A stretch of DNA of 51,845 nucleotides, from positions 1 through 51,845 of the forward strand of contig NZ_BCQQ01000040.1 in the NCBI RefSeq assembly GCF_001552155.1, given 5' to 3'. This DNA is from Actinomadura formosensis NBRC 14204 (GTDB lineage: Bacteria > Actinomycetota > Actinomycetes > Streptosporangiales > Streptosporangiaceae). This document shows positions 18,079-30,062 of the stretch, piece after piece. A program made the translations under genes and the position numbers. The number at the start of each line of letters is the position of its first letter. Within the stretch, counting starts at the first letter, position 1. The notes beneath the pieces were generated by a model that ran no database searches, was not told the origin of the DNA, and saw only the letters and a program-made list of their open reading frames with translations.

Positions 18079-19221
18079 GTGAAGTTCCGCATCGACAGAG
18101 ATGCCCTGGCCGACGCCGTCGCGTGGACGGCGCGCACGCTGCCCGTCCGTCCCCCGGTGCCCGTCCTCGCGGGCATGCACCTCGTCGCCGGCGGCGAGGG
18201 CAACGACGACCGGCTGAAGCTGTCCGCGTTCGACTACGAGGTCTCCGCCCAGGTGTCCACGGAGATCGACGTCGAGGAGGCCGGGACGGCGCTGGTGTCC
18301 GGGCGGCTCCTGGCCGAGATCTCGCGCAGCCTTCCCCCCCACCCCGTGGAGGTGACGACGGACGGCGCGAAGGTGATGCTCCGCTGCGGCAGCGCGAAGT
18401 TCACACTCCTCACCATGCCTGTGGAGGACTACCCGACGCTGCCGGAGATGCCGCCGGCCGCGGGCTCGGTGGGCAGTGACGAGTTCGCCGCCGCCGTCTC
18501 CCAGGTCGCGATCGCCGCGGGCAAGGACGACACGATCCCCATGCTCACCGGCGTCCGGGTGGAGATCGAGGGCGAGACGGTCACGCTGGCGTCCACCGAC
18601 CGCTACCGGCTGGCCGTCCGGGAACTGCACTGGAAGCCCGAGCGTCCCGACTTCTCCTCGGTCGCGCTCGTCCCGGCGCGGACGCTCGCCGACACCGCCA
18701 AGTCGCTGACCGCCGGCGCCGAGGTGTCGATCGCGCTCGGCGGGACGGGCGGCACCGGCGAGGGCATGATCGGTTTCGAGGGCGGCGGGCGCCGCACCAC
18801 GTCCCGCCTGCTGGACGGTGACTTCGTCAAGTACCGGTCGCTGCTGCCGAGCGAGTACGCCGGCCTCGCCGAGATCCAGACCGCCCCGTTCATCGAGGCC
18901 GTCAAGCGCGTCTCCCTGGTCGCCGAGCGGAACACGCCCGTCCGGCTCTCGTTCAGCCAGGGCGAGGTCGTCCTGGAGGCGGGGACCGGGGACGAGGCTC
19001 AGGCCGTGGAGGCCTTGGAGGCGTCCCTGGAGGGCGAGGACATCGACATCGCGTTCAACCCCGCGTTCCTCCTGGACGGGCTCTCAGCGATCGGCTCGGA
19101 CGTGGCGCGGCTGTCGTTCACGACGCCGACGAAGCCGGCCGTCCTCACCGGGAAGCCGCCGCAGGACGGGGAGAACCCGAACTACCGTTACCTGATCATG
19201 CCCGTCCGGCTGTCCGGGTGA
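18079..19221 (+). CDS. dnaN: DNA polymerase III sliding clamp (beta subunit)
   Basis: 380 residues with the three-domain clamp pattern: 'VKFRIDRDALADAVAWTARTL' at the start, 'LTMPVEDYPTLPEMP', 'TGVRVEIEGETVTLASTDRYRLAVREL', and the C-terminal peptide-binding end 'YRYLIMPVRLSG'. The GTG at 18079 has AGGAGG nine bases upstream; an in-frame ATG at 18049 lies before that site and is rejected. It is a ring-shaped processivity factor for the replicase. Confidence 0.97.
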   Translation: MKFRIDRDALADAVAWTARTLPVRPPVPVLAGMHLVAGGEGNDDRLKLSAFDYEVSAQVSTEIDVEEAGTALVSGRLLAEISRSLPPHPVEVTTDGAKVMLRCGSAKFTLLTMPVEDYPTLPEMPPAAGSVGSDEFAAAVSQVAIAAGKDDTIPMLTGVRVEIEGETVTLASTDRYRLAVRELHWKPERPDFSSVALVPARTLADTAKSLTAGAEVSIALGGTGGTGEGMIGFEGGGRRTTSRLLDGDFVKYRSLLPSEYAGLAEIQTAPFIEAVKRVSLVAERNTPVRLSFSQGEVVLEAGTGDEAQAVEALEASLEGEDIDIAFNPAFLLDGLSAIGSDVARLSFTTPTKPAVLTGKPPQDGENPNYRYLIMPVRLSG

Positions 19222-19224
19222 GGT

Positions 19225-19254
19225 GCGCGCTCTGGGGCATGCCCCAGGGCGCGC
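19225..19254 (+). terminator. Terminator after dnaN
   Basis: A 14-bp stem with one G-U pair (19225-19238 with 19241-19254) sits directly after the dnaN stop. Confidence 0.75.
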
Positions 19255-19312
19255 CGGGGACGATCACCCGTGGGGTGCCGCTCTCGTGCGGCCGCACACG
19301 CGCGCGGTCGGC

Positions 19313-19348
19313 CGCGTAGTAAGGCACGGGCAGTCGCGTAGTAAGGCA
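19313..19348. repeat. Pair of 14-bp direct repeats upstream of gnd
   Basis: CGCGTAGTAAGGCA occurs at 19313-19326 and again at 19335-19348. The offset is 22 bp, about two helical turns, and the second copy ends 27 bp before the gnd start. It could be a tandem binding site for a regulator; no known consensus is recognised. Confidence 0.6.
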
Positions 19349-19375
19349 GTTACGCACAGGGGAGAGTGAGCTTTC

Positions 19376-20296
19376 ATGGAGCTTGGGATCATCGGCCTGG
19401 GCAAGATGGGCGGCAACATGGCCGAACGGCTGCGCCGCGGCGGCCACACGGTCGTCGGCTATGACCGCGACCCGCAGGTCACCGACGTGGGGTCGGTGGA
19501 GGAACTGGTGGAGCGGCTGTCCCCGCCGCGCGCGGTGTGGGTGATGGTGCCCGCCGGCAAGCCCACCAAGGACACCGTCCACAAGCTGGGGGAGGTCCTC
19601 CAGCCGGGGGACATCGTCGTTGACGGCGGTAATTCACACTATGTGGACGACCAGAGGCACGGCGAGGAACTCGCGGCCAAGGGCATCGGGTTCATCGACT
19701 GCGGAGTGAGCGGCGGGGTGTGGGGCCTGGAGAACGGCTACGCGCTCATGGTCGGCGGCGACGACGACAACGTGAAGCGGCTGATGCCGATCTTCGAGAC
19801 GCTGAAGCCGGAGGGGGAGTACGGCTTCGTCCACGCCGGCAAGGTCGGCGCCGGGCACTACGTGAAGATGGTCCACAACGGCATCGAGTACGCGATGATG
19901 CAGGCGTTCGGCGAGGGCTACGAGCTGATCGAGGCCAGCGACCTGGTGACCCGCGTGCCGGAGACGTTCCTGAGCTGGCAGGAGGGCACGGTCATCCGGT
20001 CCTGGCTGCTGGACCTGCTGAACCGCGCCCTCGCCGAGGACCCGGAGCTGGACGACCTGCGCGGCTACGCCAACGACTCGGGCGAGGGCCGCTGGACGGT
20101 CCAGGCGGCCGTCGAGCACGCCGTCCCCCTGCCCGCGATCAGCGCCTCCCTGTTCGCCCGTTTCGCCTCCCGCCAGGACGACTCCCCCGCCATGCGCGTC
20201 GTCGCCGCCCTCCGCAAGCAGTTCGGCGGCCACGCCGTGGAAGCCGTCGGCGACGGCGACTCCCCCGGTGCCGACGTGATCCCTCCCAAGGTCTGA
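19376..20296 (+). CDS. gnd: 6-phosphogluconate dehydrogenase, decarboxylating (short type)
   Basis: 306 residues, so the short form rather than the ~470-residue form. Rossmann motif '[17 protein letters not shown]' at the N-terminus, '[13 protein letters not shown]', the substrate-binding '[20 protein letters not shown]', and '[19 protein letters not shown]' with the catalytic Lys and Asn. It makes ribulose 5-phosphate, CO2 and NAD(P)H in the oxidative pentose phosphate pathway. Actinobacteria often carry gnd between dnaN and recF. The ATG follows GGGGAGAG. Confidence 0.95.
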   Translation: MELGIIGLGKMGGNMAERLRRGGHTVVGYDRDPQVTDVGSVEELVERLSPPRAVWVMVPAGKPTKDTVHKLGEVLQPGDIVVDGGNSHYVDDQRHGEELAAKGIGFIDCGVSGGVWGLENGYALMVGGDDDNVKRLMPIFETLKPEGEYGFVHAGKVGAGHYVKMVHNGIEYAMMQAFGEGYELIEASDLVTRVPETFLSWQEGTVIRSWLLDLLNRALAEDPELDDLRGYANDSGEGRWTVQAAVEHAVPLPAISASLFARFASRQDDSPAMRVVAALRKQFGGHAVEAVGDGDSPGADVIPPKV

Positions 20297-20304
20297 TCGC
20301 GAAG

Positions 20305-20313
20305 TTATCCACA
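20305..20313 (+). promoter_or_regulatory. DnaA box between gnd and recF
   Basis: TTATCCACA, a perfect E. coli-type DnaA box, lies in the 118-bp gnd-recF gap, 2.3 kb downstream of oriC. Confidence 0.55.
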
Positions 20314-20414
20314 GAAGTGGGTGCCGGCCCCGGCTCTCGGCGGCCTGTTGGATGCTGGGAGTGGGGTCGGCCCCCCGGGCGGGTGGGGGCCGGGAGGCTC
20401 TACGCTCGGATCTC

Positions 20415-21545
20415 GTGCATGTCGCCCACCTTTCGTTGCAGGACTTCCGCTCCTACCCGGCCGCCGAGGTCGCGTTGGAGCCGGGGGTCACGGCGTTCGT
20501 GGGGCCCAACGGGCAGGGGAAGACGAACCTGGTCGAGGCCATCGGGTACGTCGCCTCGCATGGGAGCCACCGGGCGGCGACCGATGCGCCGCTCGTCCGG
20601 CATGGGGCGCCGCGTGCGATCGTCCGGGCGGGGGTCGTGAAGGACGACCGTAAGGCGCTCATCGAGCTTGAGATCAACCCGGGTAAGGCGAACCGGGCAC
20701 GGCTCAACCGGGCACCCGTCCCCAGGCCACGCGAGATTCTGGGAATGTTGCGGACGGTCTTGTTCGCCCCAGAAGACCTGGCGCTCGTGAAGGGCGACCC
20801 GGGGGAGCGCCGTAGGTTCATGGACGAGCTGCTGACCACGCGGGCTCCCCGCTTCGCCGGTGTGCGTTCCGACTATGACCGCGTCCTCAAGCAACGCAAC
20901 GCCCTGTTGAAATCGGCGGCCGCGCATAGGCGCTCCCCCGGGCCGGAGGTACTCGCGACCCTGGACGTCTGGGATTCGCATCTGGCGCGCACTGGAGCCG
21001 AGCTACTGGCGGGCCGGTTGAACCTGGTTGAAGCTCTACGGCCGCTTGTAGCGCGGGCCTATGCGGCGCTTGCGCCGCACAGCGGCGCGGCCGACCTCGT
21101 CTACAAGAGTTCGCTGGGGGACGTCGAGTTGTCCACAGACCGTGGACAACTCGCCGAGCAACTGATGGCCGCTGTCGGTGAGTCACGTAAGCAGGAGCTG
21201 GAGCGGGGTGTGAGCCTCGTCGGCCCGCATAGGGACGACCTCGTCCTGCGCCTGGGGGAGCTGCCGGCGCGCGGTTATGCCAGCCATGGCGAGTCGTGGT
21301 CGTTCGCGCTCTCGCTGAGGCTCGCCGCCTTCGAGTTGCTGCGCGCCGACGGGGACGATCCCGTCCTCATCCTGGACGACGTGTTCGCCGAGCTCGACAC
21401 CGGGCGCCGCCGCCGGCTCGCCGAGATGGTCGCGCCCGCCGAGCAGGTCCTGATCACGGCGGCGGTCCCCGCCGATGTGCCGGCCGAACTGACGGGGGGC
21501 TCGTATACCGTCTCCGACGGCCGGGTCGTCCGGGACCAGCGGTGA
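20415..21545 (+). CDS. recF: DNA replication and repair protein RecF
   Basis: 376 residues of an SMC-like ATPase: '[21 protein letters not shown]' at the start, Walker A '[16 protein letters not shown]', the signature region '[20 protein letters not shown]', and Walker B '[20 protein letters not shown]'. It loads RecA at gaps with RecO and RecR. The GTG at 20415 is used; the nearest GGGAGG is 18 nt upstream, so the start is less certain than the family. A DnaA-box dyad lies within the gene at 21129-21149. Confidence 0.95.
   Translation: MHVAHLSLQDFRSYPAAEVALEPGVTAFVGPNGQGKTNLVEAIGYVASHGSHRAATDAPLVRHGAPRAIVRAGVVKDDRKALIELEINPGKANRARLNRAPVPRPREILGMLRTVLFAPEDLALVKGDPGERRRFMDELLTTRAPRFAGVRSDYDRVLKQRNALLKSAAAHRRSPGPEVLATLDVWDSHLARTGAELLAGRLNLVEALRPLVARAYAALAPHSGAADLVYKSSLGDVELSTDRGQLAEQLMAAVGESRKQELERGVSLVGPHRDDLVLRLGELPARGYASHGESWSFALSLRLAAFELLRADGDDPVLILDDVFAELDTGRRRRLAEMVAPAEQVLITAAVPADVPAELTGGSYTVSDGRVVRDQR
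21129..21149. promoter_or_regulatory. Inverted DnaA-box pair inside recF
   Basis: TTGTCCACA (21129-21137), three bases, then CGTGGACAA (21141-21149). The dyad extends outward so that 21126-21136 and 21142-21152 are complementary. It is the same geometry as the pairs at 30.6-32.3 kb, although this one is in a coding sequence. Confidence 0.5.
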
Positions 21546-21562
21546 CGGGGAGGGGCGAGCGC

Positions 21563-22084
21563 GTGAGTGATGATCCACAGGATGTGCACGACTCCCCCGG
21601 GGCAGGGGAAGGCCCGGCCAAGTCGGGGATCGAGCTGGCGCGCGAAGCTCTCGCCCAGGCGAAGGCGGACGCTCTCAAACGCGGCACGCTGCCCGGCCGG
21701 AAGGACAGGCGCAAAGGCACCGGACGTGTCGTCCGGGTCAGCGAACCCGGGCGCGGCGGCGACCCCAAGCTGTTCGGCGCGGCGATCCGCGACCTGCTGG
21801 CGTCCCGCGGCTGGGAGCAGCGGGCGGCCGTCGGCGGTGTGTTCGGCAACTGGGCGGGCATCGTCGGCGACGAGCTGGCCGAGCACACCCGCCCCGAACG
21901 CTTCGAGGACGGCGAGCTCACCGTCGCCGCCGATTCGACGACGTGGGCGACGCAGCTGCGGCTGCTGTCGTCCACGCTCGTCCGCCGGCTGAACGAGGAA
22001 CTCGGGCACGGCACCGTCCGCCGGGTGAAGGTGGTGGGCCCGTCGTCCGGGCCGCGCCGCACGGGCGCCTGGCGGGTGCGGTGA
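21563..22084 (+). CDS. DciA family helicase loader (DUF721)
   Basis: 173 residues. A disordered charged N-terminal half ('AREALAQAKADALKRG') precedes the DUF721 domain: 'GAAIRDLLASRGWEQRAAVGGVFGNWAGIVG', 'HTRPERFEDGELTVAADSTTWATQL' and 'LVRRLNEELGHGTVRRVKVVG'. The GTG at 21563 has GGGGAGGGG 8 nt upstream; a GTG overlapping the recF stop (21542) is an alternative. DciA proteins load the replicative helicase DnaB in bacteria without DnaC, and the gene regularly sits between recF and gyrB in actinobacteria. Confidence 0.93.
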   Translation: MSDDPQDVHDSPGAGEGPAKSGIELAREALAQAKADALKRGTLPGRKDRRKGTGRVVRVSEPGRGGDPKLFGAAIRDLLASRGWEQRAAVGGVFGNWAGIVGDELAEHTRPERFEDGELTVAADSTTWATQLRLLSSTLVRRLNEELGHGTVRRVKVVGPSSGPRRTGAWRVR

Positions 22085-22276
22085 GCGGTGCGGCGAGGGG
22101 CCGCGGAGTGTCGGTGGCGGGTGGGAACATCTGTTCGGGACACGGGGACCCCGGTTCAGCGGCCAGCGCCACGTAGGCCAGAGAACCCCCCGGGACCTAT
22201 GGGGGGATGTGGCTCCAGGCCCGAGCGGCCGCCACACGCGCACACAGCGCTCGTGAGTACCACTTTCCGTCGCGTC

Positions 22277-24379
<2,103 letters not shown>

Positions 24380-24464
24380 GGTACGCCCCTGGGCAGGGCT
24401 CCCATCGGCCTGACTCCCGCAGGCGGCAGTACTTCCTTCCCACCGAGCAGAAGAGGTCTTCAGA

Positions 24465-26969
24465 GTGACTGACCTGACCACAGAGGGCGGCCACCAGGGC
24501 GAACGGATCGAACCGGTCGACATCCAGGTCGAGATGCAGAAGAGCTATCTCGACTACGCGATGTCGGTCATCGTCGCCCGCGCGCTGCCCGAGGTACGCG
24601 ACGGCCTCAAGCCCGTCCACCGCCGCGTCCTGTACGCCATGTACGACGGCGGCTACCGGCCCGACCGCGGCTACTTCAAGTGCGCCCGCGTCGTCGGCGA
24701 CGTCATGGGGAACTACCACCCGCACGGCGACAGCGCCATCTACGACGCGCTCGTCCGGCTCGCGCAGCCCTGGTCGATGCGGTACCCGCTGGTCGACGGC
24801 AACGGCAACTTCGGCTCGCGCGGCAACGACCCCGCCGCGGCCATGCGGTACACCGAGTGCCGTATGGCGCCCCTCGCGATGGAGCTTCTGCGCGACATCG
24901 ACAAGGAGACCGTCGACTTCTCCCCCAACTACGACGGCCGCTCGCAGGAGCCGGACGTCCTGCCGTCCCGGTACCCGAACCTGCTGGTCAACGGGTCCGC
25001 GGGCATCGCGGTCGGGATGGCGACGAACATCCCGCCGCACAACCTGCGCGAGGTCGCCGACGGCGTCAGGTGGTATCTGGAGAACTACGGCGCCTCCGAC
25101 GAGGAACTGCTCGAAGCGCTGGTCGAGCGGGTCAAGGGCCCCGACTTCCCGACCGCCGGCCTCATCGTCGGACGCAAGGGCATCGAGGACGCGTACCGCA
25201 CCGGCCGCGGCTCCATCACCATGCGGGCCGTCGTCGAGGTCGAGGAGATCCAGGGCCGCACCTGCCTCGTCGTCACCGAACTCCCGTACCAGGTCAACCC
25301 GGACAACCTCGCCCTCAAGATCGCGGACGGGGTCAAGGACGGGAAGCTCGACGGCATCGCCGACGTCCGCGACGAGACGTCCGGCCGGACCGGGCAGCGG
25401 CTCGTCATCGTCCTCAAGCGGGACGCCGTCGCCAAGGTCGTCCTGAACAACCTGTACAAGCACACCCAGCTGCAGGAGACGTTCGGCGCGAACATGCTCG
25501 CGCTGGTGGACGGTGTGCCGCGCACCCTGCGCATCGACCAGTTCGTCCGGCACTGGGTCGCGCACCAGATCGACGTCATCATCCGCCGCACCCGGTTCCT
25601 GCTCCGCAAGGCCGAGGAGCGCGCCCACATCCTGCGTGCGCTGCTCAAGGCGCTCGACCGGATCGACGAGGTCATCGCGCTGATCCGGCGTTCGCCGTCC
25701 GCGCAGGAGGCGCAGCGGGGCCTGATGGGGCTGCTGGAGATCGACGAGATCCAGGCGCAGGCCATCCTCGACATGCAGCTGCGCAAGCTCGCCGCCCTGG
25801 AACGCCAGCAGATCACCGACGAGTACGACAAGCTCATGGCGGAGATCGCCGACTACAACGACATCCTCGCCTCGCCCGAGCGGCAGCGGCGGATCGTCGG
25901 TGAGGAGCTCGACCCGATCGTCGAGAAGTACGGCGACGACCGGCGCACCCAGATCATCCCGTTCGACGGGGACGTGTCGTACGAGGACCTCATCGCCGAA
26001 GAGGACGTCGTCGTCACCATCACCCGCGGCGGCTACACCAAGCGCACCCGAACCGACCAGTACCGGGCGCAGCGGCGCGGCGGCAAGGGCGTCCGCGGCG
26101 CGCAGCTCAAGCAGGACGACATCGTCGACCAGTTCTTCGTCACCTCGACGCACAACTGGATCCTGTTCTTCACCAACAAGGGCCGTGTCTACCGCGCCAA
26201 GGCCTACGAGCTGCCCGACTCCGGCCGTGACGCGCGCGGCCAGCACGTCGCGAACCTGCTGGCCTTCCAGCCGGACGAGCACATCGCCCAGGTCCTGGCC
26301 CTGCGCGACTACGACGTCGCCCCCTACCTGGTGCTCGGCACGAAGAAGGGCCGGGTCAAGAAGACCGCGCTGCGCGACTTCGACTCGCCCCGCACCGGCG
26401 GCATCATCGCCATCAACCTCGTCGAGGGCGACGAGGTGATCGCGGCGCGGCTCGTGTCGGCCGACGACAACCTGCTGATGGTCTCGACGGGCGCGCAGGC
26501 GATCCGGTTCCACGCCGACGACGAGTCGCTGCGGCCGATGGGCCGCGCCACCTCCGGTGTCATCGGCATGCGGTTCGACGGCGACCAGGAGGTCCTCAAC
26601 ATGCTCGTCGTGCGGGACACCTCGCACGACGTCCTGGTGGCCACCGAAGGCGGCTACGCCAAGCGCACTCCCGTGGACCAATATCCGCTGCAGGGGCGTG
26701 GGGGTAAGGGGGTCCTCACCGCTAAGATCGTGCAATCTCGCGGGATGTTGGTAGGGGCTCTGATGGTCGGCCCGGACGACGAGGTGTTCGCGATGACGTC
26801 CAACGGGGGCGTCATCCGTACCACCGCCGCCGAGATCAAGCAGTCCGGTAGGCAGACCATGGGCGTCCGCCTGATGAACCTCGCCGACGGGGACAGCGTG
26901 GTGGCCATCGCGAGGAACGTAGAGTCCATGGAGGACTCAGACGATGCCGAAGGGGACGACGGTGAGTGA
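24465..26969 (+). CDS. gyrA: DNA gyrase subunit A
   Basis: 834 residues. The catalytic tyrosine is Tyr129 ('[11 protein letters not shown]'). The quinolone-determining region '[17 protein letters not shown]' has Ser90 and Asp94, the residues associated with sensitivity, so no resistance change is visible at these positions. The C-terminal beta-pinwheel carries repeats of the type 'TRGGYTKRT' and the GyrA box '[10 protein letters not shown]', which are needed for DNA wrapping. GTG start 85 bp after gyrB; co-transcribed. Confidence 0.98.
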   Translation: MTDLTTEGGHQGERIEPVDIQVEMQKSYLDYAMSVIVARALPEVRDGLKPVHRRVLYAMYDGGYRPDRGYFKCARVVGDVMGNYHPHGDSAIYDALVRLAQPWSMRYPLVDGNGNFGSRGNDPAAAMRYTECRMAPLAMELLRDIDKETVDFSPNYDGRSQEPDVLPSRYPNLLVNGSAGIAVGMATNIPPHNLREVADGVRWYLENYGASDEELLEALVERVKGPDFPTAGLIVGRKGIEDAYRTGRGSITMRAVVEVEEIQGRTCLVVTELPYQVNPDNLALKIADGVKDGKLDGIADVRDETSGRTGQRLVIVLKRDAVAKVVLNNLYKHTQLQETFGANMLALVDGVPRTLRIDQFVRHWVAHQIDVIIRRTRFLLRKAEERAHILRALLKALDRIDEVIALIRRSPSAQEAQRGLMGLLEIDEIQAQAILDMQLRKLAALERQQITDEYDKLMAEIADYNDILASPERQRRIVGEELDPIVEKYGDDRRTQIIPFDGDVSYEDLIAEEDVVVTITRGGYTKRTRTDQYRAQRRGGKGVRGAQLKQDDIVDQFFVTSTHNWILFFTNKGRVYRAKAYELPDSGRDARGQHVANLLAFQPDEHIAQVLALRDYDVAPYLVLGTKKGRVKKTALRDFDSPRTGGIIAINLVEGDEVIAARLVSADDNLLMVSTGAQAIRFHADDESLRPMGRATSGVIGMRFDGDQEVLNMLVVRDTSHDVLVATEGGYAKRTPVDQYPLQGRGGKGVLTAKIVQSRGMLVGALMVGPDDEVFAMTSNGGVIRTTAAEIKQSGRQTMGVRLMNLADGDSVVAIARNVESMEDSDDAEGDDGE

Positions 26970-27011
26970 CGTATCCTGCATCGTCACCGAGCCGCTAGGC
27001 CAGGAGGACAC

Positions 27012-27983
27012 GTGAGCACCGAGCCCGGCAAGAGCAAGGGCGGGTCCGGCGAGGCTGCTTCGGGGGCGGGTGGCACCGGCAGGAAACCCGGCGCCAAGCA
27101 GGGCAAGACCGGGGGCAAACCGGCCAAGATCGTCTCCGCCGCGTCCGCCAGGTCCGGACGGGACGAGACGACCGTCGACATCGAGTCCGCCAAGCCCGAT
27201 TCGGACGGTGCCGACAGCACCAGGATCGACCTGGCGAAGATCGAGGAGAAGCCGGCCGAGGACGCCGCCCTGCCCGAGATCGCCCCGGCCGAGGACACCG
27301 CGGACGACAAGCCCGCGGGCGGCTCGCCGTCTTCGTCGTCGCCCTCCGGCTCGGCGGGCTGGGCCAAGCCCGCCGAGCCGTCCAGGTCGGTCTCGGCAGG
27401 ACGTACGGAGAACGCCGGCGCATCGTTCAACGCGTCGAGCGCGGCATCCGGGAACTCGCCGTCGGTGCCGCCCCCGTCCCCGTCTTCGTCCCCGTCTTCG
27501 TCCTCGTCCTCGGGCGGTTCGGGCCGGGGCTTCGCCGGTACCGTCCTGAAGGACCGCCCGTCCACCGCGGTGGCACCGGCGAACTCGGCCAAGCCCACCG
27601 GCAAACCGGCGCGCAAGGCCCAGCTCCAGCTCGCCCGGCTCGAACCGTGGTCGGTGATGAAGTTCAGCTTCGTGATGTCGCTGGTCTGCTTCGTCGTCCT
27701 GCTCGTCGCCGTGATCGTCCTGTACACGATCCTCGCCGGCCTCGGCGTGTTCGACGCCATCAGCGACACGATCAACAGCCTCACCAAGGAACAGGGCGAA
27801 ACGACCGGCAGTGTCGATGCGGGCAGCTGGTTCTCCTTCATCCGTATCTTCGGCTACACCGTCCTCGTGGGCGCCCTGAACGTCATGCTCATCACCGCCC
27901 TCTCCACGGTCGGCTCCGTCATCTACAACCTGGCCGCGGACCTGGTCGGCGGCGTCGAGGTCACCCTCAAGGAGGCCGAGTAG
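27012..27983 (+). CDS. DUF3566 transmembrane protein
   Basis: 323 residues. The first ~190 are a disordered Lys/Gly/Ser/Pro-rich segment, including a run of Ser-Pro repeats encoded by near-identical CCGTCTTCG units around 27478-27515. The C-terminal DUF3566 domain has two membrane helices ('FSFVMSLVCFVVLLVAVIV' and 'FGYTVLVGALNVMLITALS') and the ending 'VGGVEVTLKEAE'. The GTG has AGGAGG upstream. The gene sits between gyrA and tRNA-Ile throughout actinobacteria (Rv0007 in M. tuberculosis). Proposed to act at the cell-division or polar membrane; the precise role is unclear. Confidence 0.93.
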   Translation: MSTEPGKSKGGSGEAASGAGGTGRKPGAKQGKTGGKPAKIVSAASARSGRDETTVDIESAKPDSDGADSTRIDLAKIEEKPAEDAALPEIAPAEDTADDKPAGGSPSSSSPSGSAGWAKPAEPSRSVSAGRTENAGASFNASSAASGNSPSVPPPSPSSSPSSSSSSGGSGRGFAGTVLKDRPSTAVAPANSAKPTGKPARKAQLQLARLEPWSVMKFSFVMSLVCFVVLLVAVIVLYTILAGLGVFDAISDTINSLTKEQGETTGSVDAGSWFSFIRIFGYTVLVGALNVMLITALSTVGSVIYNLAADLVGGVEVTLKEAE

Positions 27984-28074
27984 CCCCCTCCCGCCGCCGC
28001 CCGGCAATCGATTTCCGGTTGCCCGCCCAGATGGGGTAACCTCTCGTTGCGCCGCCAGGGCGGCGGCACACTCC

Positions 28075-28151
28075 GGGCCTATAGCTCAGTCGGTTAGAGC
28101 GCATCCCTGATAAGGATGAGGCCGGTGGTTCAAGTCCACCTAGGCCCACCA
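28075..28151 (+). tRNA. tRNA-Ile (anticodon GAU)
   Basis: Full cloverleaf: acceptor arms GGGCCTA/TAGGCCC, D-arm AGCTCAGTCGGTTAGAGC, anticodon loop CTGATAA with GAT, T-loop TTCAAGT, discriminator A, and an encoded CCA. Standard position after DUF3566. Confidence 0.98.
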
Positions 28152-28155
28152 GACC

Positions 28156-28188
28156 AAAGACCCCCGCCGGGTACCGGCGGGGGTCTTT
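28156..28188 (+). terminator. Terminator of tRNA-Ile
   Basis: A 15-bp stem (28156-28170 with 28174-28188), 3-nt loop, ending in TTTT. Confidence 0.92.
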
Positions 28189-28309
28189 TGGTGGCGGCAG
28201 TGACGGCAGCGGCCCTGGCCTTCCGAGTCGCCGAACAGTTCCCCGGCCCCCGGCGGCGCACTCGTGCCGGGTGCGGGAACCGGCGATCGGCATCCACCGT
28301 CTCAGCGGC

Positions 28310-28792
28310 ATGAGCGTGTCGACGACCATCCTGCCGCTGGCAGGAGTGGCTCTCGGTTCCGCCGGAACCCTGATCGGTCAATACCTCTCCACACGTGTGG
28401 AGGCACGACGCGCGCGGTTCGAGCAGGCCAGCGCGGAACGCGCGGAGCGCAAGGAAGCGCTCATGGAGTTCCTGTCCGCGGCCCAACAGGTAGAACTGTG
28501 CTTGGATCGCCTCTCCATGGGAGAGCGGCTTGAGGAGTCCGAGAAGTGGCAGCACCTGCACACGCTTTGGCTCGCCAAGAAGGTCCCGGAACTCGTGTGC
28601 ACCCCTCCAGTCGCCCAGGCAGCCCACGACTACACTCTCGCCCTCCACGCGCTGCTTCGGGGACAAGCCACCGAAGAGGGCGCACTGCCCAAGCGTGAAC
28701 TCCGCTTCGCGTTCATAGAGGCCGCTCGCCAAGAACTCGGTATGGCAGGCGAGCCCATGAGGAGGGATCCCCCCATACGAGAACTCAGCTAG
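28310..28792 (+). CDS. Hypothetical protein with one N-terminal membrane helix and coiled coil
   Basis: 160 residues. After 'MSVSTTILPLAGVALGSAG', a likely membrane anchor, comes a charged helix ('RVEARRARFEQASAERAERK') and a mostly helical remainder with 'CLDRLSMGERLEESEKW'. I do not recognise a named domain; proteins of this shape are common as hypotheticals in Streptomyces-like genomes. The ATG at 28310 is preferred over an upstream frame opening at 28271 because it begins right at the membrane helix. First gene of the accessory block after tRNA-Ile. Confidence 0.65.
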   Translation: MSVSTTILPLAGVALGSAGTLIGQYLSTRVEARRARFEQASAERAERKEALMEFLSAAQQVELCLDRLSMGERLEESEKWQHLHTLWLAKKVPELVCTPPVAQAAHDYTLALHALLRGQATEEGALPKRELRFAFIEAARQELGMAGEPMRRDPPIRELS

Positions 28793-28942
28793 TAGCCACC
28801 CCCGGTTGAGTCGTCGGCGGCAGTGAGGGCAACGCTGACGGCAGCACCAGCGGACGCGTGGCCGGGGCCATGACCCGTGCCGCGCAGACCGTGGTCGGGG
28901 TGGTCCATTGCCAAGGCCGGCTGCGCATGGAGACTGGGCCAT

Positions 28943-29818
28943 GTGATCGAGATAACCGCCGGCGTGGTCCACGCTTTGATCCGCGAGCAGTTTCCCGAGT
29001 GGAGCGACCTTCCGATCCAGCCCGTTGCCCGTCAGGGCTGGGACAACCGGACCTTCCGGCTCGGCGATGAACTCGCCGTCCGCTTGCCCAGCGCCGAAGG
29101 TTACGTGGCCGGCATCGAGAAGGAGGACGGCTGCCTGCCGATCCTGGCCGGGTATCTGCCGTTGCCGGTGCCGTCGCCGGTCGCGACCGGCCGACCGACC
29201 GCCGACTACCCTTTTCCGTGGTCGGTCCGACGCTGGATACCCGGGCGAACGGTCGAAAGCGCCGCCGACGTCGATCGGCGCCGGCTGGCACGCGACCTTG
29301 GCGCCTTCTTGGCCGCACTTCGCCAGGTCCCGGTCGGGTCGGGGCCGGTCGGCGGTCCTCACTCCTTCTTCCGGGGCTGCCACCCGAGCGTCTACGGCCA
29401 CCAAGTCCAGGCCGCGCTCGACATGCTCGCCGGCGTGGTCGATGTCGCCGCCTGCCAGGCCGTCTGGGCGGACGCACTGACCTCGGCGTGGCCGGCGGCG
29501 CCGGTGTGGTTCCACGGCGACATCGCCACCGGCAACCTCCTCACCACCGATGGGGTGTTGTCCGCGGTCATCGACTTCGGCACCTGCGGTGTCGGAGACC
29601 CCGCCTGCGACCTGGTCATGGCGTGGACCTACTTCGCCGATGACGAGCGGAAGGTCTTCCACGAGGCGATCGGCCTGCCCGGCGACACATGGCGGCGGGC
29701 GCGCGGATGGGCGCTGTGGAAAGCACTCGTCACCATGGCCGGCCTTTCCAGTCCAGCCTCCGCGGACTTCCAAAACCAGGTCCTGGCCCGTGTCCTCGCC
29801 GACCCGGTCGCACACTGA
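28943..29818 (+). CDS. Aminoglycoside phosphotransferase (APH) family kinase
   Basis: About 291 residues of a eukaryotic-like kinase fold. ATP-binding strands lie near 'GWDNRTFRLGDELAVRLPS', the catalytic loop is 'VWFHGDIATGNLLT', and the metal-binding motif is 'AVIDFGTCGVGDPACDLVMAW'. These two motifs define APH-type kinases. Start set at the GTG at 28943 ('MIEITAGVVHALIREQFPEW'); the track-like extension upstream has no family flavour. The phosphate acceptor may be an antibiotic, a sugar or another metabolite; nothing here specifies it. Confidence 0.8.
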   Translation: MIEITAGVVHALIREQFPEWSDLPIQPVARQGWDNRTFRLGDELAVRLPSAEGYVAGIEKEDGCLPILAGYLPLPVPSPVATGRPTADYPFPWSVRRWIPGRTVESAADVDRRRLARDLGAFLAALRQVPVGSGPVGGPHSFFRGCHPSVYGHQVQAALDMLAGVVDVAACQAVWADALTSAWPAAPVWFHGDIATGNLLTTDGVLSAVIDFGTCGVGDPACDLVMAWTYFADDERKVFHEAIGLPGDTWRRARGWALWKALVTMAGLSSPASADFQNQVLARVLADPVAH

Positions 29819-30062
29819 CACCCCACGTGCTCTGCGTATTCACGTGGTCATCACCAGCTGAACGTCCGGCCACACCTGGGCCGTCCGAGACGCGGCGCCG
29901 TCACGACCTCGGGGAGGGGCACCTCCTTCGCCCGAAACCCGAGACCGGCTGTTCCTCGCTGTCTGCGACGAGACGATCCGGTTCGACATCACGTTTCACC
30001 ACCCACAAGCGGGGCGGCGGTGGGTTTGCCCCGCCCTGCGGGCAGCCTCGACAATGCGCGGT

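Noticed and set aside
24730..24746. Fluoroquinolone resistance change in GyrA
   Set aside because: Ser90 and Asp94 are present; no resistance substitution is visible at the usual positions.
28943..29818. Aminoglycoside resistance gene
   Set aside because: The APH fold is shared by many metabolite kinases; motifs alone do not show an antibiotic substrate.
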